From the NCBI GenBank assembly GCA_029990175.1, contig JARKIP010000005.1, positions 28,033,501-28,097,500 on the forward strand: DNA of 64,000 nucleotides, written 5' to 3'. Each line of letters opens with the position of its first letter. Position 1 is the first letter of the stretch. Below, piece by piece: positions 34,774 to 46,696 of the stretch. The position numbers and the translations under genes are program-made. The notes beneath the pieces were generated by a model. That model did no database searches. It was given only the letters and a program-made list of their open reading frames with translations, and was not told where the DNA came from. Source of the DNA: Petunia secreta (taxonomy: Eukaryota; Streptophyta; Magnoliopsida; Solanales; Solanaceae).

Positions 34774-36087
34774 TTTAGATTAGTCACTTAACCAACTCGG
34801 GAGTCAACACGAATCAAACTCTCTCTCTTTTGGGAAATAATCAAAACAAAAGAAAAAGTCAAAAAGATAAACTATGTTAGTTTGCGTGTTATTAACAACC
34901 GTGCATACAATCACGTAGCGCGCGTCACGTAGCGCTTTGCATTTTAAACAAGCTTGACATGTGGCAATCACAATTAGTTGAGCGTAAATGAAAATGCGGG
35001 TGCGTCCTCCCCTGTTAGGCGCCTCTTTGTGCCAGAGGTGGGGCCTAAGACGCCAAATAGGTGATAATGAAAAATAGTCCAAGCCAGTTTTGAGTTAATC
35101 GAATTTAGAGTAAGTAACAATAACAATAATAATAATTTCTCTTTCAGTATAACTTGATTTTGAATACATCATTGTTACATCAAAAATAAAAACTGTCGGA
35201 TATAATTTAAATACATCGTTTTAAGTACAATGAAAATATAAATAACTGCTATAACTACGCTTCATCAGGCTCGAAGAGGCAATAAAACTGAAGTGAGGGC
35301 CTGGTTAGGATCAATCCTTGCTTGCTTGCACAACCGGTATAAGTTCTGACATCTGGTCCCAAATGTCGTTTTCTCCGAAAACTTGCTTGAATCAGACACC
35401 GATCAAATAGATCAAACGACTTATCGTCCTTTCGACGTCTTTTGCCCCTAGCTTGTTATCTTCTTGCAAGTATCTCCATAATTTCAACTTGAAGACTATT
35501 TGAATACCTCTTGAATTCACATGCCTTCAAGTCTACAAAATTAATAAAAGTATTTTAAATTTAATTGATTGCAAAACTTGGCCTGGACTGAAAATTACGT
35601 TATCACATAAACACATAATATGCACTGTTGTTGGGTTTAAACCCGTCAACGAAAAAGGGTGGTTTTCTAACTATGGAAGCGGTACTAACGACCTGGTCCA
35701 GTCTAAGGTTTATGCATGCATGGTCTTAACGGAAACTCTAGAGTGGGTTTACTAAATACAAAGCTGTTTTGAGTGGCAAGCGGTCACGCAGTAGTAAAAC
35801 TATCTGCTCACCCCGCAGGTATGCACACTCATTTTTAAAGGGTTTTTTTGTGAGTTGTGTGTGTATATGCATACACCTCGCGGGTATAAGTAACAATGAA
35901 GAATCTCCCAAGAGTGGGGGAATATGAACGGAATGCCAGTTTTATATGTGCGCAAATAAAAGTGTAGTGACATGCATTCAGTGACAAACAATTGCAAACA
36001 ATCAAATTAACTACACATGCTATTTTGTAAATAATAAACAAATAAAGAGCTATCTTGTGAAAACCTTGCGGTTAGAACCTTAAGGTA
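34774..36087 (-). other. Leader between primer-binding site and gag of Ogre-like element 2
   Basis: Ogre-type elements have long leaders, sometimes with an extra ORF. I see only short frames (34804-35082, 35800-36041) without recognisable similarity and a purine/pyrimidine-mixed AT-rich sequence around 35100-35260. No domain is claimed. Confidence 0.5.
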
Positions 36088-36103
36088 TCCCAGCGGACTC
36101 GCC
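36088..36103 (-). promoter_or_regulatory. Candidate primer-binding site of Ogre-like element 2
   Basis: On the minus strand TGGCGAGTCCGCTGGG lies three bases after the LTR end (GTTCAACA). It begins with TGG, complementary to the CCA end of a tRNA, as expected. I cannot name the tRNA with confidence. Confidence 0.6.
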
Positions 36104-36106
36104 ATG

Positions 36107-39100
36107 CTGTTGAACCCTAAAAAAATACCCTTTCTTTAAGAAAAGATATTTCGGGTATATTTCAACAAAATGGGACTCCAAAGGATTTCTTTTGGAGTCG
36201 CCACCTAATTTAGGAGAATTAGGAACCAATTAATTAAATAATACGTGCAATTCCTCCATTTTCAGGAAAATTGTTTTTTTTCAGAGATTCGAAGTAAGAG
36301 GTTCAATTATTGAAAGAAGGTTTTCATTTGAAATGCACTTTCGAAAATCCACAAAATATGGTTAGTCCTTCGGTTTTCACAAAATAGCTTACAAATTTCT
36401 AACTTTTGATCTTTAATTAAAATCTTAGATTTAATACTATATTACAAAACTATTATAACTTATGCTTTAAAAGAATATGAATTTAAATGTGATAAAAAAT
36501 GTAATTTGCCAAGAAATAGGGAATCAATGAAGAAAATTTCTATTGAAGTTGCGATTTAAGGAATTTGAGACAAAATTACTACTTCGATTATTTTCAGATT
36601 TTATTGCACGTACTATTTAACTAAAAGATTCAAAAATATTTAAAAAAGATAGCAATTCTAAAGAAAATAATTTATTCACAATAAATAACTCAAAATAAAT
36701 ATTCATTAACAAAAAAACGATTAAATTATTCTACAACTAATAAAGGGGAAAAACCTAATGACATGCAAATTCTAAAGGGTTGGAAAAAAAGAAGAGTTAG
36801 AAGATAGAACCCGGAAATTGCGGAAGAAATGGCAACTTTATTATTTTTATATTTTATGCCCATGAGCCTAAGTTACATTAAACGGCTCAACAAAGCATTT
36901 TTAATTTTTATAGTCTTCGTTTGCTTAAACGCTCGACTCCAGACTCGATCCCAAATAACTCCAAGTTGATATAAACCATCCCAATCGGAGAGTTTTAGCC
37001 AACTCGTCCCAAGAGTTTTCATGCAAAGAATAGAAGAAATAAAGATTAGCAAGTGTTTAAACAGGGAAAGAAACTAAATAAATAGGCAAGCAATTAAAGA
37101 AACAACAAGTCAAAAGTTTAAACGGCTTCATCAGGACAAAATGCAATAGAATAGTTGATTTTGGCATATAGCCGAGAGGATTATCAGATTTGATTCCATA
37201 GCCACCATTCGAGATTTTACACGCCAACAAGAAAAGAAACTAACAGATTCATATCAAAATTAGGAAGCTCAAACTTGGGATCAGCTTACAAACATCTAAT
37301 TAAGAGCGCACAAACACGTTATTTCTGCTATTTCAATAGGAAACTAATGCAGTCCTTTCTTATAAAGCAAAATATCGCAAACTTAAGAGAAAAGCATCTG
37401 CAAAACATTGCAACAAAGACATGAAATCAAGGCCAAAGAATGACAAATAAATTTGGACTTTATTCTCTTTTGAAATGACAAAGAACTGAAGTTATTATGC
37501 TAACAATGCAACCTGCTATACCTTTACTTAAAGAATTCTATGACCAACGTACTTGAACTTTCATGAGTAATTTAGCATAGATTTAACCTTAATAGAAAAT
37601 TCACCTACATGTTAGGAACATCAATTTTAACCTTCTGGTTCTTTATAAAAATGACATCAAGAGAACCAAACCAAAAGAACACAAAATGCCAACTAACTTA
37701 ATCTTTCAAACAAACTGCGTACACACACCTTGAACTCACACATTCAAACACATACACAAACCAGAAGATAACCACACAAGAATACAAACCTGCTCACTCA
37801 ACTACTACCTTAAACACTTACCACACATACACCAGGAACCTCACTCAGACCATTTCAACCTCTGAACCAAGCTCAAAACAAAATCCAACCCCCCACCAGA
37901 AACACTCCCTAAACAGCCTACCTGAACCTACTATCACTCTCACAGACCTCACTTCACAACCCTATCTGCACTCAAAAAAGCCCTCATACACCCTCACAGA
38001 CCAACTAAACCAACCTCAAACCACCAGCACATACAGACACATACCTGCATACACTCACAGAGAGAAGCAATCCTGAACTACTCCCTCACATTCACAAACA
38101 ACCCAACCCATCTGCACACCTGCAAACATGGGCAGCAGCTCCTCCAAAGCACCAAGAACATCCCCTGCATTGCTGCAGGTTACACCTCATACGCACATCT
38201 GGACAAATCAAGACCAGAAACAAACGTCCCTAACAGGCCCTTGACACCCCTGCAGCCCAAACTAGATCTATAACCACTAGATCGTCCTCCAAACACCTAC
38301 AAAAACTATCAGGACCTACACTAACCACCTGCACACACAACTCACATATTCCCTAACATCAACTCCAAATACCAGGAAGAAAACAAGGCACCAACACCTC
38401 TATACTCCCCCTTAGCCCCATATAAACCAGAAAAGAAACAGATAAATGATGCATAACCTTTAAGAAATGAATTCAAGCTGACCATTTTCAAAGAAGTACT
38501 TCAAACCAAGACCCCCCCCCCCCCCCCACCATAAAGAACAAGACATGAACTATCTTTTCTTTGCATAAAAAATTATCATGAATAACTTGAAGATCTGATT
38601 TTCACTGACCTGTCACTATACCAATTTAAAGATTCAATTTTAACCTAAATGGAGCTCCTAACATGCTTTCAAAACAGGATATCATGAAGATGACATTTTC
38701 AGATCATCCATCCCAATATTCAACTAAGACTAGATTAAGAATAGGAAGTTTAAATGCTTTAAGGCAAGAATGAAGAAAAATACTCCTACAGCTTCAAACA
38801 TAACATCAGCAGAATGTATATCAACTCCGATTCAATAACGATGCATAAAATAAACATATATAGAAACTAAACAAGGTCGAGGTGAAGTTATTACCTTGCT
38901 AGGTGCAGTGAAAAAGGGCTTGAAATCTGAAGAAATGCACGACTCGGCTAAGCGACCCGATTGAAGTTGACGACTTGAAAAGCAAAACGACGACACAAAT
39001 CCGAAGCAACAATAATAATAATGACACTGATTTCTGAACTTAAAACTAAAGAAAATATTTAAGATGTGTATGCTGCCTTTCTCTATTTTTCTTGGCTAAA

Positions 39101-39802
39101 ACATGAACGGATGCCCACTATTTTCTACTGTCTCATCTCCTAGCGGCCCAGAAGCTAAAAAACTGAAAATATAAGCATATATATACCTGAGACTAAGGTT
39201 GGACCTTTCTTGAGAAAATTCCCAAAATCGACCTTTCCCTTGTGGGATAAGGGTTAGATTCGTCTCTTTCCACAAAGGTGGTACGAATCAAACTCATATC
39301 CCTACAAAAAAAAATGGCCGTTGGGATCAATTTACGGCTCGGATGAATTTTGGAGTTTAAACACACGGTTGAGATCGAGACAACAGTTTTTGTACGAAAA
39401 ATGAAAGAGAAACGTAGGGGGGACAGTGTTTTGGACGATTGTGCTCAAAATTTGGGGGGAATCGGGTTTAGGAATTAGGCGGGTCGGGGGAATTTCCAAA
39501 TCGGGTTAGGGGAGAGGCTGAAAAATTGGGGGAGGGAGGCTGAAATGTAACGTGTGTGTATTGTATATATGTATATTTGTAAGGATAGGCTGAATTTTAT
39601 GCTACTAGCAAATTTAGCCCTTTAAGGGTAACTAAATAAGAATAGAAATGTTGTGCGGGGTAGGCTGAATTTAGGCTACGTCTTACAATTTTGGCATCGT
39701 TTCTTCCAAATTAATCAATTAACTTTAGATTTTTAAAATTAGTCTTGTTTAAAATAATTAGAGATTAATTCAAACTTTCCGGGACAAAATTGGGTGTCAA
39801 CA
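36107..39802 (-). mobile_element. Ogre-like element 2, right (5') LTR
   Basis: This is 3696 bp, TGTTGAACCC to GTGTCAACA on the plus strand, uninterrupted and therefore the empty-site reference for the Mutator-like insertion in the left LTR. It carries the hairpin and GGAGTCGCCACC motif at 36174-36207, a C-rich G-poor block at 37700-38420, a C-run at 38513-38527 and TATATATA at about 39178. Because it is the upstream LTR on the minus strand, it would contain the promoter. Confidence 0.88.
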
Positions 39803-39897
39803 TGTATGATGCAGCACCAGAAGCATAACGCAGTCAAATGTCTTGATGCTATTGGTTGAGGAAGGTTGCGATGAATAAAACAAAATTATGTGATGTA
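39803..39897. other. Non-repeat flank of Ogre-like element 2
   Basis: A short host-type sequence separates the LTR from a Stowaway-like MITE. Nothing is recognised in it apart from the probable target duplication TGTAT at its start. Confidence 0.4.
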
Positions 39898-40170
39898 CTC
39901 CCTCCAGTCCTTTTCAGTTGTCATGTTTGACTTTGCACACCCCTTAATAAAATATTAATTAAAAGTATAAATTGACTAAATTGTCCTCATTTATTGTTCG
40001 ATTTCAATTTATTGCTACTTTTATTTTCACTATATTCATCTCTCTCCATATTTATTACTACAAGTAAAGGCGAAAATAATTTATTAATACACTCTTGATA
40101 TTCTAATTTGACAAATATTTTGGACCATCTATACATGGAAAATCTTACATCTAAAAAAGACCAGAGGGAG
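39898..40170. mobile_element. Stowaway-like MITE (273 bp)
   Basis: The inverted ends CTCCCTCCAGTCC and GACCAGAGGGAG are flanked by TA on both sides (39896-39897 and 40171-40172). The sub-ends GTTTGACTTTGCACACC and GACCATCTATA match the MITE at 48713-48974. Confidence 0.85.
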
Positions 40171-40172
40171 TA

Positions 40173-41805
40173 CTCAATAAAAAGCTGCTGATTTTGTACT
40201 TCTAGAAGCGCATAGCTATAAGCACCTGAAATATATTATATTAAGAAAGGCGAGAAATGGGTAAGATAGAAAATAACCGAAGAAATACAAGGAAAAGAAG
40301 AGTCTTGGCATATGATCTTACCCAACTAGAAGTGTTCTCCAAATTTGTTTTAAAGTTCTACAACTCTCGGTGAATAGAGTCAAGGGAAAGACTGTTATTT
40401 ATAGAGTGATCATGGCTATTGGATGCCTAACTCCAGGTGAATCTGAGAATCGGATTGCTCATATCTCATGAGATAAGATTTACCAAGAGATGATGTTCAT
40501 CCTCAAGGGAAAATAAAATTAGAAAGAAAAGAAGAAACCCCAGGCGCGGGAACATTGGGATTCTCAAATCTCAGGTGACTAGCCTATTGCAAACGTTGTC
40601 TAGGCCAAAAATTTTCACCCGGTGCCCTTCATAAGGAGTGGTTTGGCAAGATTGTCCGCATTTAATAATATTTTAGCTAAATACTCTTATGTTGGTACGG
40701 AGCCAAGACTTCAAGATATAAATTTGTAAGTATTGGCACGAGACCAAGACTTAAAGGGCAAGTGTTATCTTCCCAATACTTCAAGTTATATGGCGAGAAT
40801 GCAGGAAGTGATTGAAAGGGGCAAGTCTTAGCCTTTTACCAACACTTACGACCAAGTGCTGGCAAGTAAAGAGGCAAGTGTTGGCAAATAGAGAGGGGTC
40901 AAAGGCAAATCTTGACCTTTTGCCAACACTTACCACCAAGTGCTGGCAAGAGTTGCCTCTTGCCAACACTAGAAGGGAAAAGTGTTGGAAAGTAGAGAGG
41001 GGTCAAAGGAAAGTCTTGGCCCTATGCCAAGAGTTTGACAGTGGTGTTTCCGTCAAGAATTTCTTCAATAAATTTAATACAGGCAGTTTTGCAAAACCAT
41101 TGTTACCGCAGGCAAAAAGGCAAACCATTGCTTATGGTATCATATTTTTGCAAATGGGCCACATTGGGCTCTCAAAAATAGCCTCCAAATCTATTGGGCA
41201 TTTTTAATAGATAACCTCTTTAAGCTCACATCCTCACAACAGGCCCATAAATGGGCAAATTATCAAACATTGCCTTTTTTTTATGCTATGGATGTAATAT
41301 GCACAGGCCGGAAGATAGCGACTATACATGATGTCTTTTCATAGTACTTCAAGCCTAGTCCAAGGAGTCATACAAGATCATACTTCGACAAGCCTTGAAG
41401 TAGGGTGGCATTTGTAAGTATATAAAATTTGGCGAATTAGATCCATAAGAAATTTGGATTAATTTCTAAATTCAAGAAAATATTATGTCATATGCCAACC
41501 ACGTGGCGCCAAGTTAAATGGAATATCCATTAAAATAATGACACGTGAATTAACATGCCAATGCAAATAAGTTCTAGCCATTCAAGTGAGAACTTATCTA
41601 AGATTTACTTGCAAATTCAAACAAGCCAATTAAATTAAAGTAAAGGAAATTTAGCCTTATCATAACTCTCCACTATTATAAATTGAAGGAAGACTAGAGA
41701 AGCTCTGAAGCAAAGGATCCAAAGTCTTCTGCTACGTCGGCGATCTTCGTCCCTGTTCAAGTTCAACAATGGAGGCCGTGATCTACGTCCCAATTCAAGT
41801 TCAAC
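40173..41805. other. Region without an intact gene; local repeats and LTR-like sequence
   Basis: 40830-41030 contains direct and inverted copies of a CAAGTGTTGGCAA/TTGCCAACACTT word plus GAGAGGGGTCAAAGG twice. 41400-41805 has LTR-like features (TATAAATTG at about 41676, then short repeats of CGTCCC..GTTCAA) that continue after the CACTA element to about 45320. I cannot define its borders, so this is a possible old LTR or TRIM only. The ORF at 40812-41207 is a translation of the local repeats. Confidence 0.4.
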
Positions 41806-41841
41806 CACTACTAAAAAAACAGGATTTTTCGACTGCCAGAA

Positions 41842-42012
41842 TTCGACCGAAAATCGGTCAAACACCTATTTCGACCGATTTTCGGTCGAACAGTACACTT
41901 GGTGAAACTGTTCGACCGAATTTCGGTCGAAATAGGTCTTCGACCGATTTTCGGTCGAACAATAAAAATTGTCTGGTACCTCTCGACCGAATTTCGGTCG
42001 AAATAGCGGTCG
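41842..42012. repeat. CACTA left sub-terminal palindromic repeats
   Basis: Five units of the TTCGACCGA-(A/T)TTTCGGTCGAA type lie at about 41842, 41870, 41911, 41939 and 41983, plus a half unit at 42006. Each is a near-perfect palindrome of about 20 bp that can form a hairpin or bind a dimeric protein. Confidence 0.9.
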
Positions 42013-42771
42013 ACCCACGCGATATACATTTCAGCAGACAGCCCTCCTTCTTCATTTTTTCTTCTTCTACAATTATCTCTCCCTCTCTAAACACCATAAC
42101 CCGCCCCAAACGTCAAAAAACACGAATTCCACCATAACCCACCCCCAAAATCAACACTAAAACACAATCTACCCTCCTAATCACTACCCATAACAACAAA
42201 TTCAAGGTAAATTCTTAATTTTAGGGTTACTTTAATTACTTTGTAAAACTTGAACCCTAACTTTTTAACTCAATTTTTTTTGTAGTTTTGAAGCATATAA
42301 CTAGTGGGGATTCAATTGTACGTCCTATAGGAGCATAAATCACCGTTTAGGTACTTTTTTTTTTTTTTTTTAATTCCGAATTTAATCAACTTTTTAATTA
42401 TTTTGTAACTTTGCATATTTAATGTTGCATATATAGTTACTTATTAGTTAGCAAAGCTTATTGTAGTAATTGTTGATGTTGAACAACTTGTTTGGTGTTG
42501 TTAGTTATTACAAAGTTAATTAGGTTTGTGTTGTTTGGGATTGTTGTAGTTGTTGGTATTGTTTGGTAGTGTTGTTTGCAATGTGTTCTTGCCTTGGTAT
42601 TGTTGAGAAGATGAACATGTTATGCCTAAAACGAATAAGCTTTTGTTTGTTTGAATTGCTTGGATAATATTAATTAATAGGGTGTTATTAGATAATATTG
42701 TTTCTTTGGGGCATTTCATCAAACAAGTTTGTGTAGATATTTTTTCTCAATCTTGCAATATCTTTGTAGAT

Positions 42772-44078
42772 ATGGACATTAATCGTCGTCGTCTGTGGAT
42801 GGATAATAGAAACTTTCCCGAGCGGCGGGGGTTGAGGCCTTCGTTTGTAGCGGGTGTAATGGAATTTCTTGATGTAGCCCGCAACACAGAGGATTATTTA
42901 AGGCATGGCAAAATTAGGTGTCCATGTGAAATATGCGAATGTGTAAAGATACAAGATTTGGAGAATGTCGAGTTACATTTGTATAAGAAGGGGTTTATGC
43001 CAAATTATTACATTTGGTATAATCATGGAGAGCCTTGGGACATGCAGCAGCAAATTCAAAATCTTAAAAATATTCATGGCGCTAGGAGTTCTCCGGTTGT
43101 GGAACCAGACCAAGCAGCCGGGTATAGAATGGAAGATATGGTGAATGATGCTTTTGGGATGTACCCGGCTAATGATCCCCTTCAGCCGGATACATCACAG
43201 CCAAACATTGAGCACATTCCCAATGCCGAGGCAAAAAAGTTCTATGAACGGTTGGAGGAAACAAGTCGTCCATTTTATGAGGGCTCGGTGCATTCCCAGT
43301 TGTCGGTTGCAGTTAGACTGATGAGTATCAAATCAGATTTTAGTATATCTCAAGCTGCCATGGATTCCATCATTGCCCTTATGAATGAACTAAATCCGAC
43401 AAATATGGCCCTACCAACTACTTATTACTACACTAAGAAGTTGGTTTCCTCGTTGGGGCTTTCTGCCGAGAAGATTCACTGTTGTGTTAATGGCTGCATG
43501 TTGTATTACAAGGATGATGCAGACCTGCAGACATGTACATTTTGTGAGGAGCCCCGGTACAAGCCTGAGCCTGATCCTAAAAAGAAGCCGAAGCCTGTTA
43601 AGTGGATGCATTACTTGCCCCTTATACCACGGTTAAAGAGGTTGTATGCTTCGATGAGTTCTGCTCCACACATGAGATGGCATCATGACCGTACCATGTA
43701 TATTTGCAGCCTTTGCTTGATGAGTTGCAGATACTTTGGCGTGAAGGAGTTGAGACTTATGATATATCAACCAAACAGAACTTCCAAATGTGTGCTTCTT
43801 TGATGTGGACTATAAATGACTTTCCAGCTTATGGGATGTTGTCTGGGTGGTCCACAGCAGGTAAGCTCGCTTGCCCTTACTGTATGGAAGATACAAAAGC
43901 CTTCACGCTGAAATATGGAGGCAAATGCACATGGTTCGACTGTTGCCGTCGATTCTTGCCAATGGAGAAGGAGCTTCAAGGGCAAATGATGATGAATATA
44001 CAGATGAAGAAGAAGTTAACGATGAGGATTAGGAAGAAGAATTGGCAGATGATGAGGATTGACCTTATATGTACCTAG
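42772..44078 (+). pseudogene. TNP2-type CACTA transposase, deleted and frameshifted
   Basis: From the ATG at 42772 the product begins with the Transpos_assoc domain (about residues 7-85: RLWMDNRNF, IRCPCEICEC with its cysteine cluster, VELHLYKKGF, WYNHGEPW). It then enters the N-terminal part of the Transposase_21/TNP2 domain (CCVNGCMLYYKDD, CTFCEEPRYKP, PHMRWHHD). At about 43700 the sequence jumps, with a change of frame, to a much later part of TNP2 (QPLLDELQILW, WTINDFPAYGMLSGWSTAG, CPYCMED, RRFLP). It then jumps again to an acidic tail. The segment containing most of the catalytic region is missing. A further in-frame ATG at 42682 would add 30 residues, but the family normally begins near the WMDNR segment, hence the chosen start. 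Confidence 0.85.
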
Positions 44079-44631
44079 TAACTTTTGTTTTTTAATAGGC
44101 TAGTTTAATGTAATTATATAATTATAAACATAAGAAGATATTTGTATTCACTATTTTTGTTTTCAATGATTGTGTGTATTTAATCTATTGTTCCTTTCTA
44201 CTTTTTTTGCAATGAATGTGTTTATTTAATCTATTTAACCCGTCTAATTTTTGTGCAATGAATGTGTCAGTCTGATGCCGGGTCTAGTTCGGGAACCAAA
44301 GAAAAGTGGTAAAGGAACCAAAGAAAAGGTAAAGGAAGGCGTGATAGCTCGGGAAAGGGAAAGAGCAAGAGCAGACATAGCCACCATTCACCGTCTCAGT
44401 GTGATGCTGGGTCTAGTTCGGCTTCTAGCCATTAGTAGTGAAAGTTGAACTTTGTTTAGTTTGTTTGAATATTGTAGAACTTGAACGAATGATGAAAGAC
44501 TCCTTTCTATTGTTTGGCTTTGTTAGCCTTGTTTAAATAGCGTTTATGAATGTATTGTGACTGATTTTTCTGCGTGTTTACAGGTGGTATAGGCCTAATT
44601 TCAGCTTTTATGTTGCAGGTTTTTACAGGTT

Positions 44632-44930
44632 TTCGACCGACTTTCGGTCGAAAGTTAGTCAAAAAAAATTTACCAGATCTTCGACCGAATTTCGGTCGAA
44701 ATACCCTTCGACCGAATTTCGGTCGAAGGCCTATCGACCGAAATTCGGTCGAAGAGCATGGGCTAAGGTGACATGCTCTTCGACTGAAATTCGGTCGAAC
44801 CTCGGTCGACCTTCGACCGAATTTCGGTCGATACCTGAGTTTCTACCTGAATTTTATCGACCACCACAATCGGTCGAAATATGGTCGATAGGTCGACCGA
44901 ATTTCGACCGATTGGGCGGTCGAAAATGCC
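44632..44930. repeat. CACTA right sub-terminal palindromic repeats
   Basis: Units lie at about 44632, 44680, 44707, 44732, 44779, 44812 and 44892, with a diverged one near 44857. They are the same TCGACCGAATTTCGGTCGA palindrome as at the left end, denser on this side. Confidence 0.9.
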
Positions 44931-44949
44931 GGTTTTTTTAGTAGTGAAC

Positions 44950-45413
44950 AACGGATGCCACGATTTACGTCCATGTTCAATGCGACGACGGAGGTTACAG
45001 TCTACATTCCCGTTCAAATTCAAAAATGAAGGTTACGGTCTACGGTGGAGTCCAAATCATGCTTTTGAAGATCAAGCTTCTCAAGCTCTTGAATTAACGC
45101 TCGTGAGGAGAAGAATCAGAGGACATCATTTGTAGATCTAGTGGCATCCTAGAGATTGTAACCCGTATATCCTGTTGATATCAAATACAATATTTTGTTA
45201 CACTATTTCTTGTCTTAAAGTTTTTAGACATCGAAATTTGTTGTTACAAAAACTTCCCATTTTTAGCTGGGAAAATCAATCCAGAATTTTGTCAAAGGAA
45301 GTAACATGAAAGGGGAATTTCGCACATTGAGAAATATTAGGGTGAGTTATCAGTTACGTCTCTAGTAAAAGTTGAGGGGTTCCTGGAAAATATCTACTTT
45401 ATCGTGCACCAAC
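44950..45413. other. Flank of the CACTA element, LTR-like
   Basis: This continues the host sequence interrupted at 41805: short repeats of GTTCAA...GGAGG(C/T)TACGGTCTA, then TTGTAACCCGTAT and a TGTTACAC...TTGTTACAAAAAC-like stretch resembling the end of a copia LTR. No target duplication or partner LTR was found. Confidence 0.35.
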
Positions 45414-45656
45414 ATATGGGCGGAGCCAAGTGCTGGCAAGGGGTTTCAATTGAACCCTCTTCGTCGAAAAATTGTACTGCGTAAGCTAGGTAAAAATAAA
45501 TGATTTTGATCATATACATACTATTGAACCCCTTTGACACCAGGAAATATTCTAGTCTTGTGGTAAAGAGGGTTCAAGAATTTCTCTATGTCACAAGTTC
45601 AAGTATGACATTTTAATATTTTTTGAACCCCTTCCGATAATTTCTGGTGCCGCCCT
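45414..45656. mobile_element. hAT-type MITE (243 bp)
   Basis: An 8-bp target duplication GCACCAAC is present at 45406-45413 and 45657-45664. The inverted ends are GGGCGGAGCCA and TGGTGCCGCCC. The interior has TTGAACCC...GGGTTCAA pairs. The 8-bp duplication is the hallmark of hAT elements. Confidence 0.88.
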
Positions 45657-45664
45657 GCACCAAC

Positions 45665-46609
45665 AAACTAAATAATTGGACAGAATCTATTGCGACAAGT
45701 GCTGTGAAGTGAAAGTGTATGCTAGATCTGGCATACTTCATGCTTGCCTCTTGCGAGATCTAAGCATATATTTCAGGAGCATAATTAAAGTTGAAAAACC
45801 TATGATTAGTCACGTTAATAAAAGATTATAGAATGAGAAGGAAAAGCTAGAGAAACGTCATATATTTGAACAGGCGGAGTAAATTAAGTTCCAAGAAATT
45901 GGACGTTTACGGCCTGTTTTTTCTACTCTTTTTCTTGCGTCCAACAGCACTACCATTTAGTCCTAAAAGCAGACTTCTAAGAGAAGTCAAATGTGAAAAT
46001 GTGGGAACCGGTTCTGGAATCAAGTCCCACATGCCCAACAAAAGAGACGGTCATTGCTTGGGAGCCAATTTTGAACAATACTCTATCTAAAAGGAATTCG
46101 ATCAACGGCACTGAATACAAACAACACAAAAACTATTTCTAATAAAAAAGGGGATGACAATGTTATCTCAATTAACTTTTAATATTATGATGCAGAGAAT
46201 GTAGAACTACAGTCGATATTTAAATAAGTGTCTGATTTCCCATAAAGTAGTCAAAGTGCAGCCTTCTTTGCATCACCTTCTGATTATATAGAATAATTTA
46301 ACTCAGAACTAAATTAAAAAAAAAAATTTATAATCTTGAACAAGCCATTTGATTTGTGATGTCATAAGAATTTTGAAATTTCTGGCCTTGAATATATTAT
46401 GCTACTCCTAGGATATAAAAACTTCTTAATAAGGATAAAATAAAATATTAAAATTCAATATTTTTCAAAAATATATACCTTTTACTATTATGTACTTGTA
46501 CTTGATTTTAGTGAAAGTTTAACAGCTCATATGTCCCACCAATTAACTAATGCACCAAAGAATTACAGCGCCTCCATATTGTCACATCTTGGTCAATTCC
46601 TCCTTTTAG
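45665..46609. other. Upstream region of the first serine-rich gene
   Basis: This is AT-rich non-coding sequence. The last 100 bases align with 50215-50316 upstream of the paralogue (CATATGTCCCACCAATTAACTA / CATGTGCCCCACTAATAAACTA type similarity). The frame at 45866-46090 has no recognisable similarity. Confidence 0.5.
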
Positions 46610-46617
46610 TATATAAA
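46610..46617 (+). promoter_or_regulatory. TATA box of the first serine-rich gene
   Basis: TATATAAA lies 80 bp before the chosen ATG. The paralogue has TATATAT at the equivalent place (50317-50323), and both are followed by a short leader containing GAAGCAAGAAA or AAAGCAAGAAA. Confidence 0.55.
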
Positions 46618-46696
46618 CATCGATTGTCGAATATACAACCTAGTACGACCCCTACCTCCAGTATTTTCTCTATAGATATTAAAGCAAGAAAGAATG

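Larger units (their letters stand above)
9713..39802 (-). mobile_element. Ogre-like element 2, gag-only derivative with nested insertions
   Basis: Two LTR copies start TGTTGAACC(C/C)... and end GGGTGTCAACA: the left copy is 9713-13201 plus 30192-30424, the right copy is 36107-39802. Flanks TTTAT (9708-9712) and TGTAT (39803-39807) are a probable 5-bp target duplication with one change. The polypurine tract lies beside the left LTR and a primer-binding-site candidate beside the right LTR, so transcription runs on the minus strand. Gag remains (32985-34773) but protease, RT, RNase H and integrase are missing. The left LTR contains a Mutator-like element that in turn contains a Sirevirus. Confidence 0.85.
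41806..44946 (+). mobile_element. CACTA (En/Spm-type) transposon, internally deleted, 3.14 kb
   Basis: It begins CACTACTAAAAAAAC and ends GTTTTTTTAGTAGTG, with the 3-bp target duplication AAC at 41803-41805 and 44947-44949. Both sub-terminal regions are packed with palindromic TCGACCGAATTTCGGTCGA units, as expected of transposase-binding repeats in this superfamily. A TNP2-type transposase remnant lies inside. Autonomous relatives are usually far longer, and the transposase here lacks large parts, so it is non-autonomous. Confidence 0.93.

Noticed and set aside
41400..45320. A complete solo LTR hosting the CACTA element
   Set aside because: LTR-like features are present, but I found no matching terminal TG/CA pair with a target duplication, so I list it only as LTR-like sequence.
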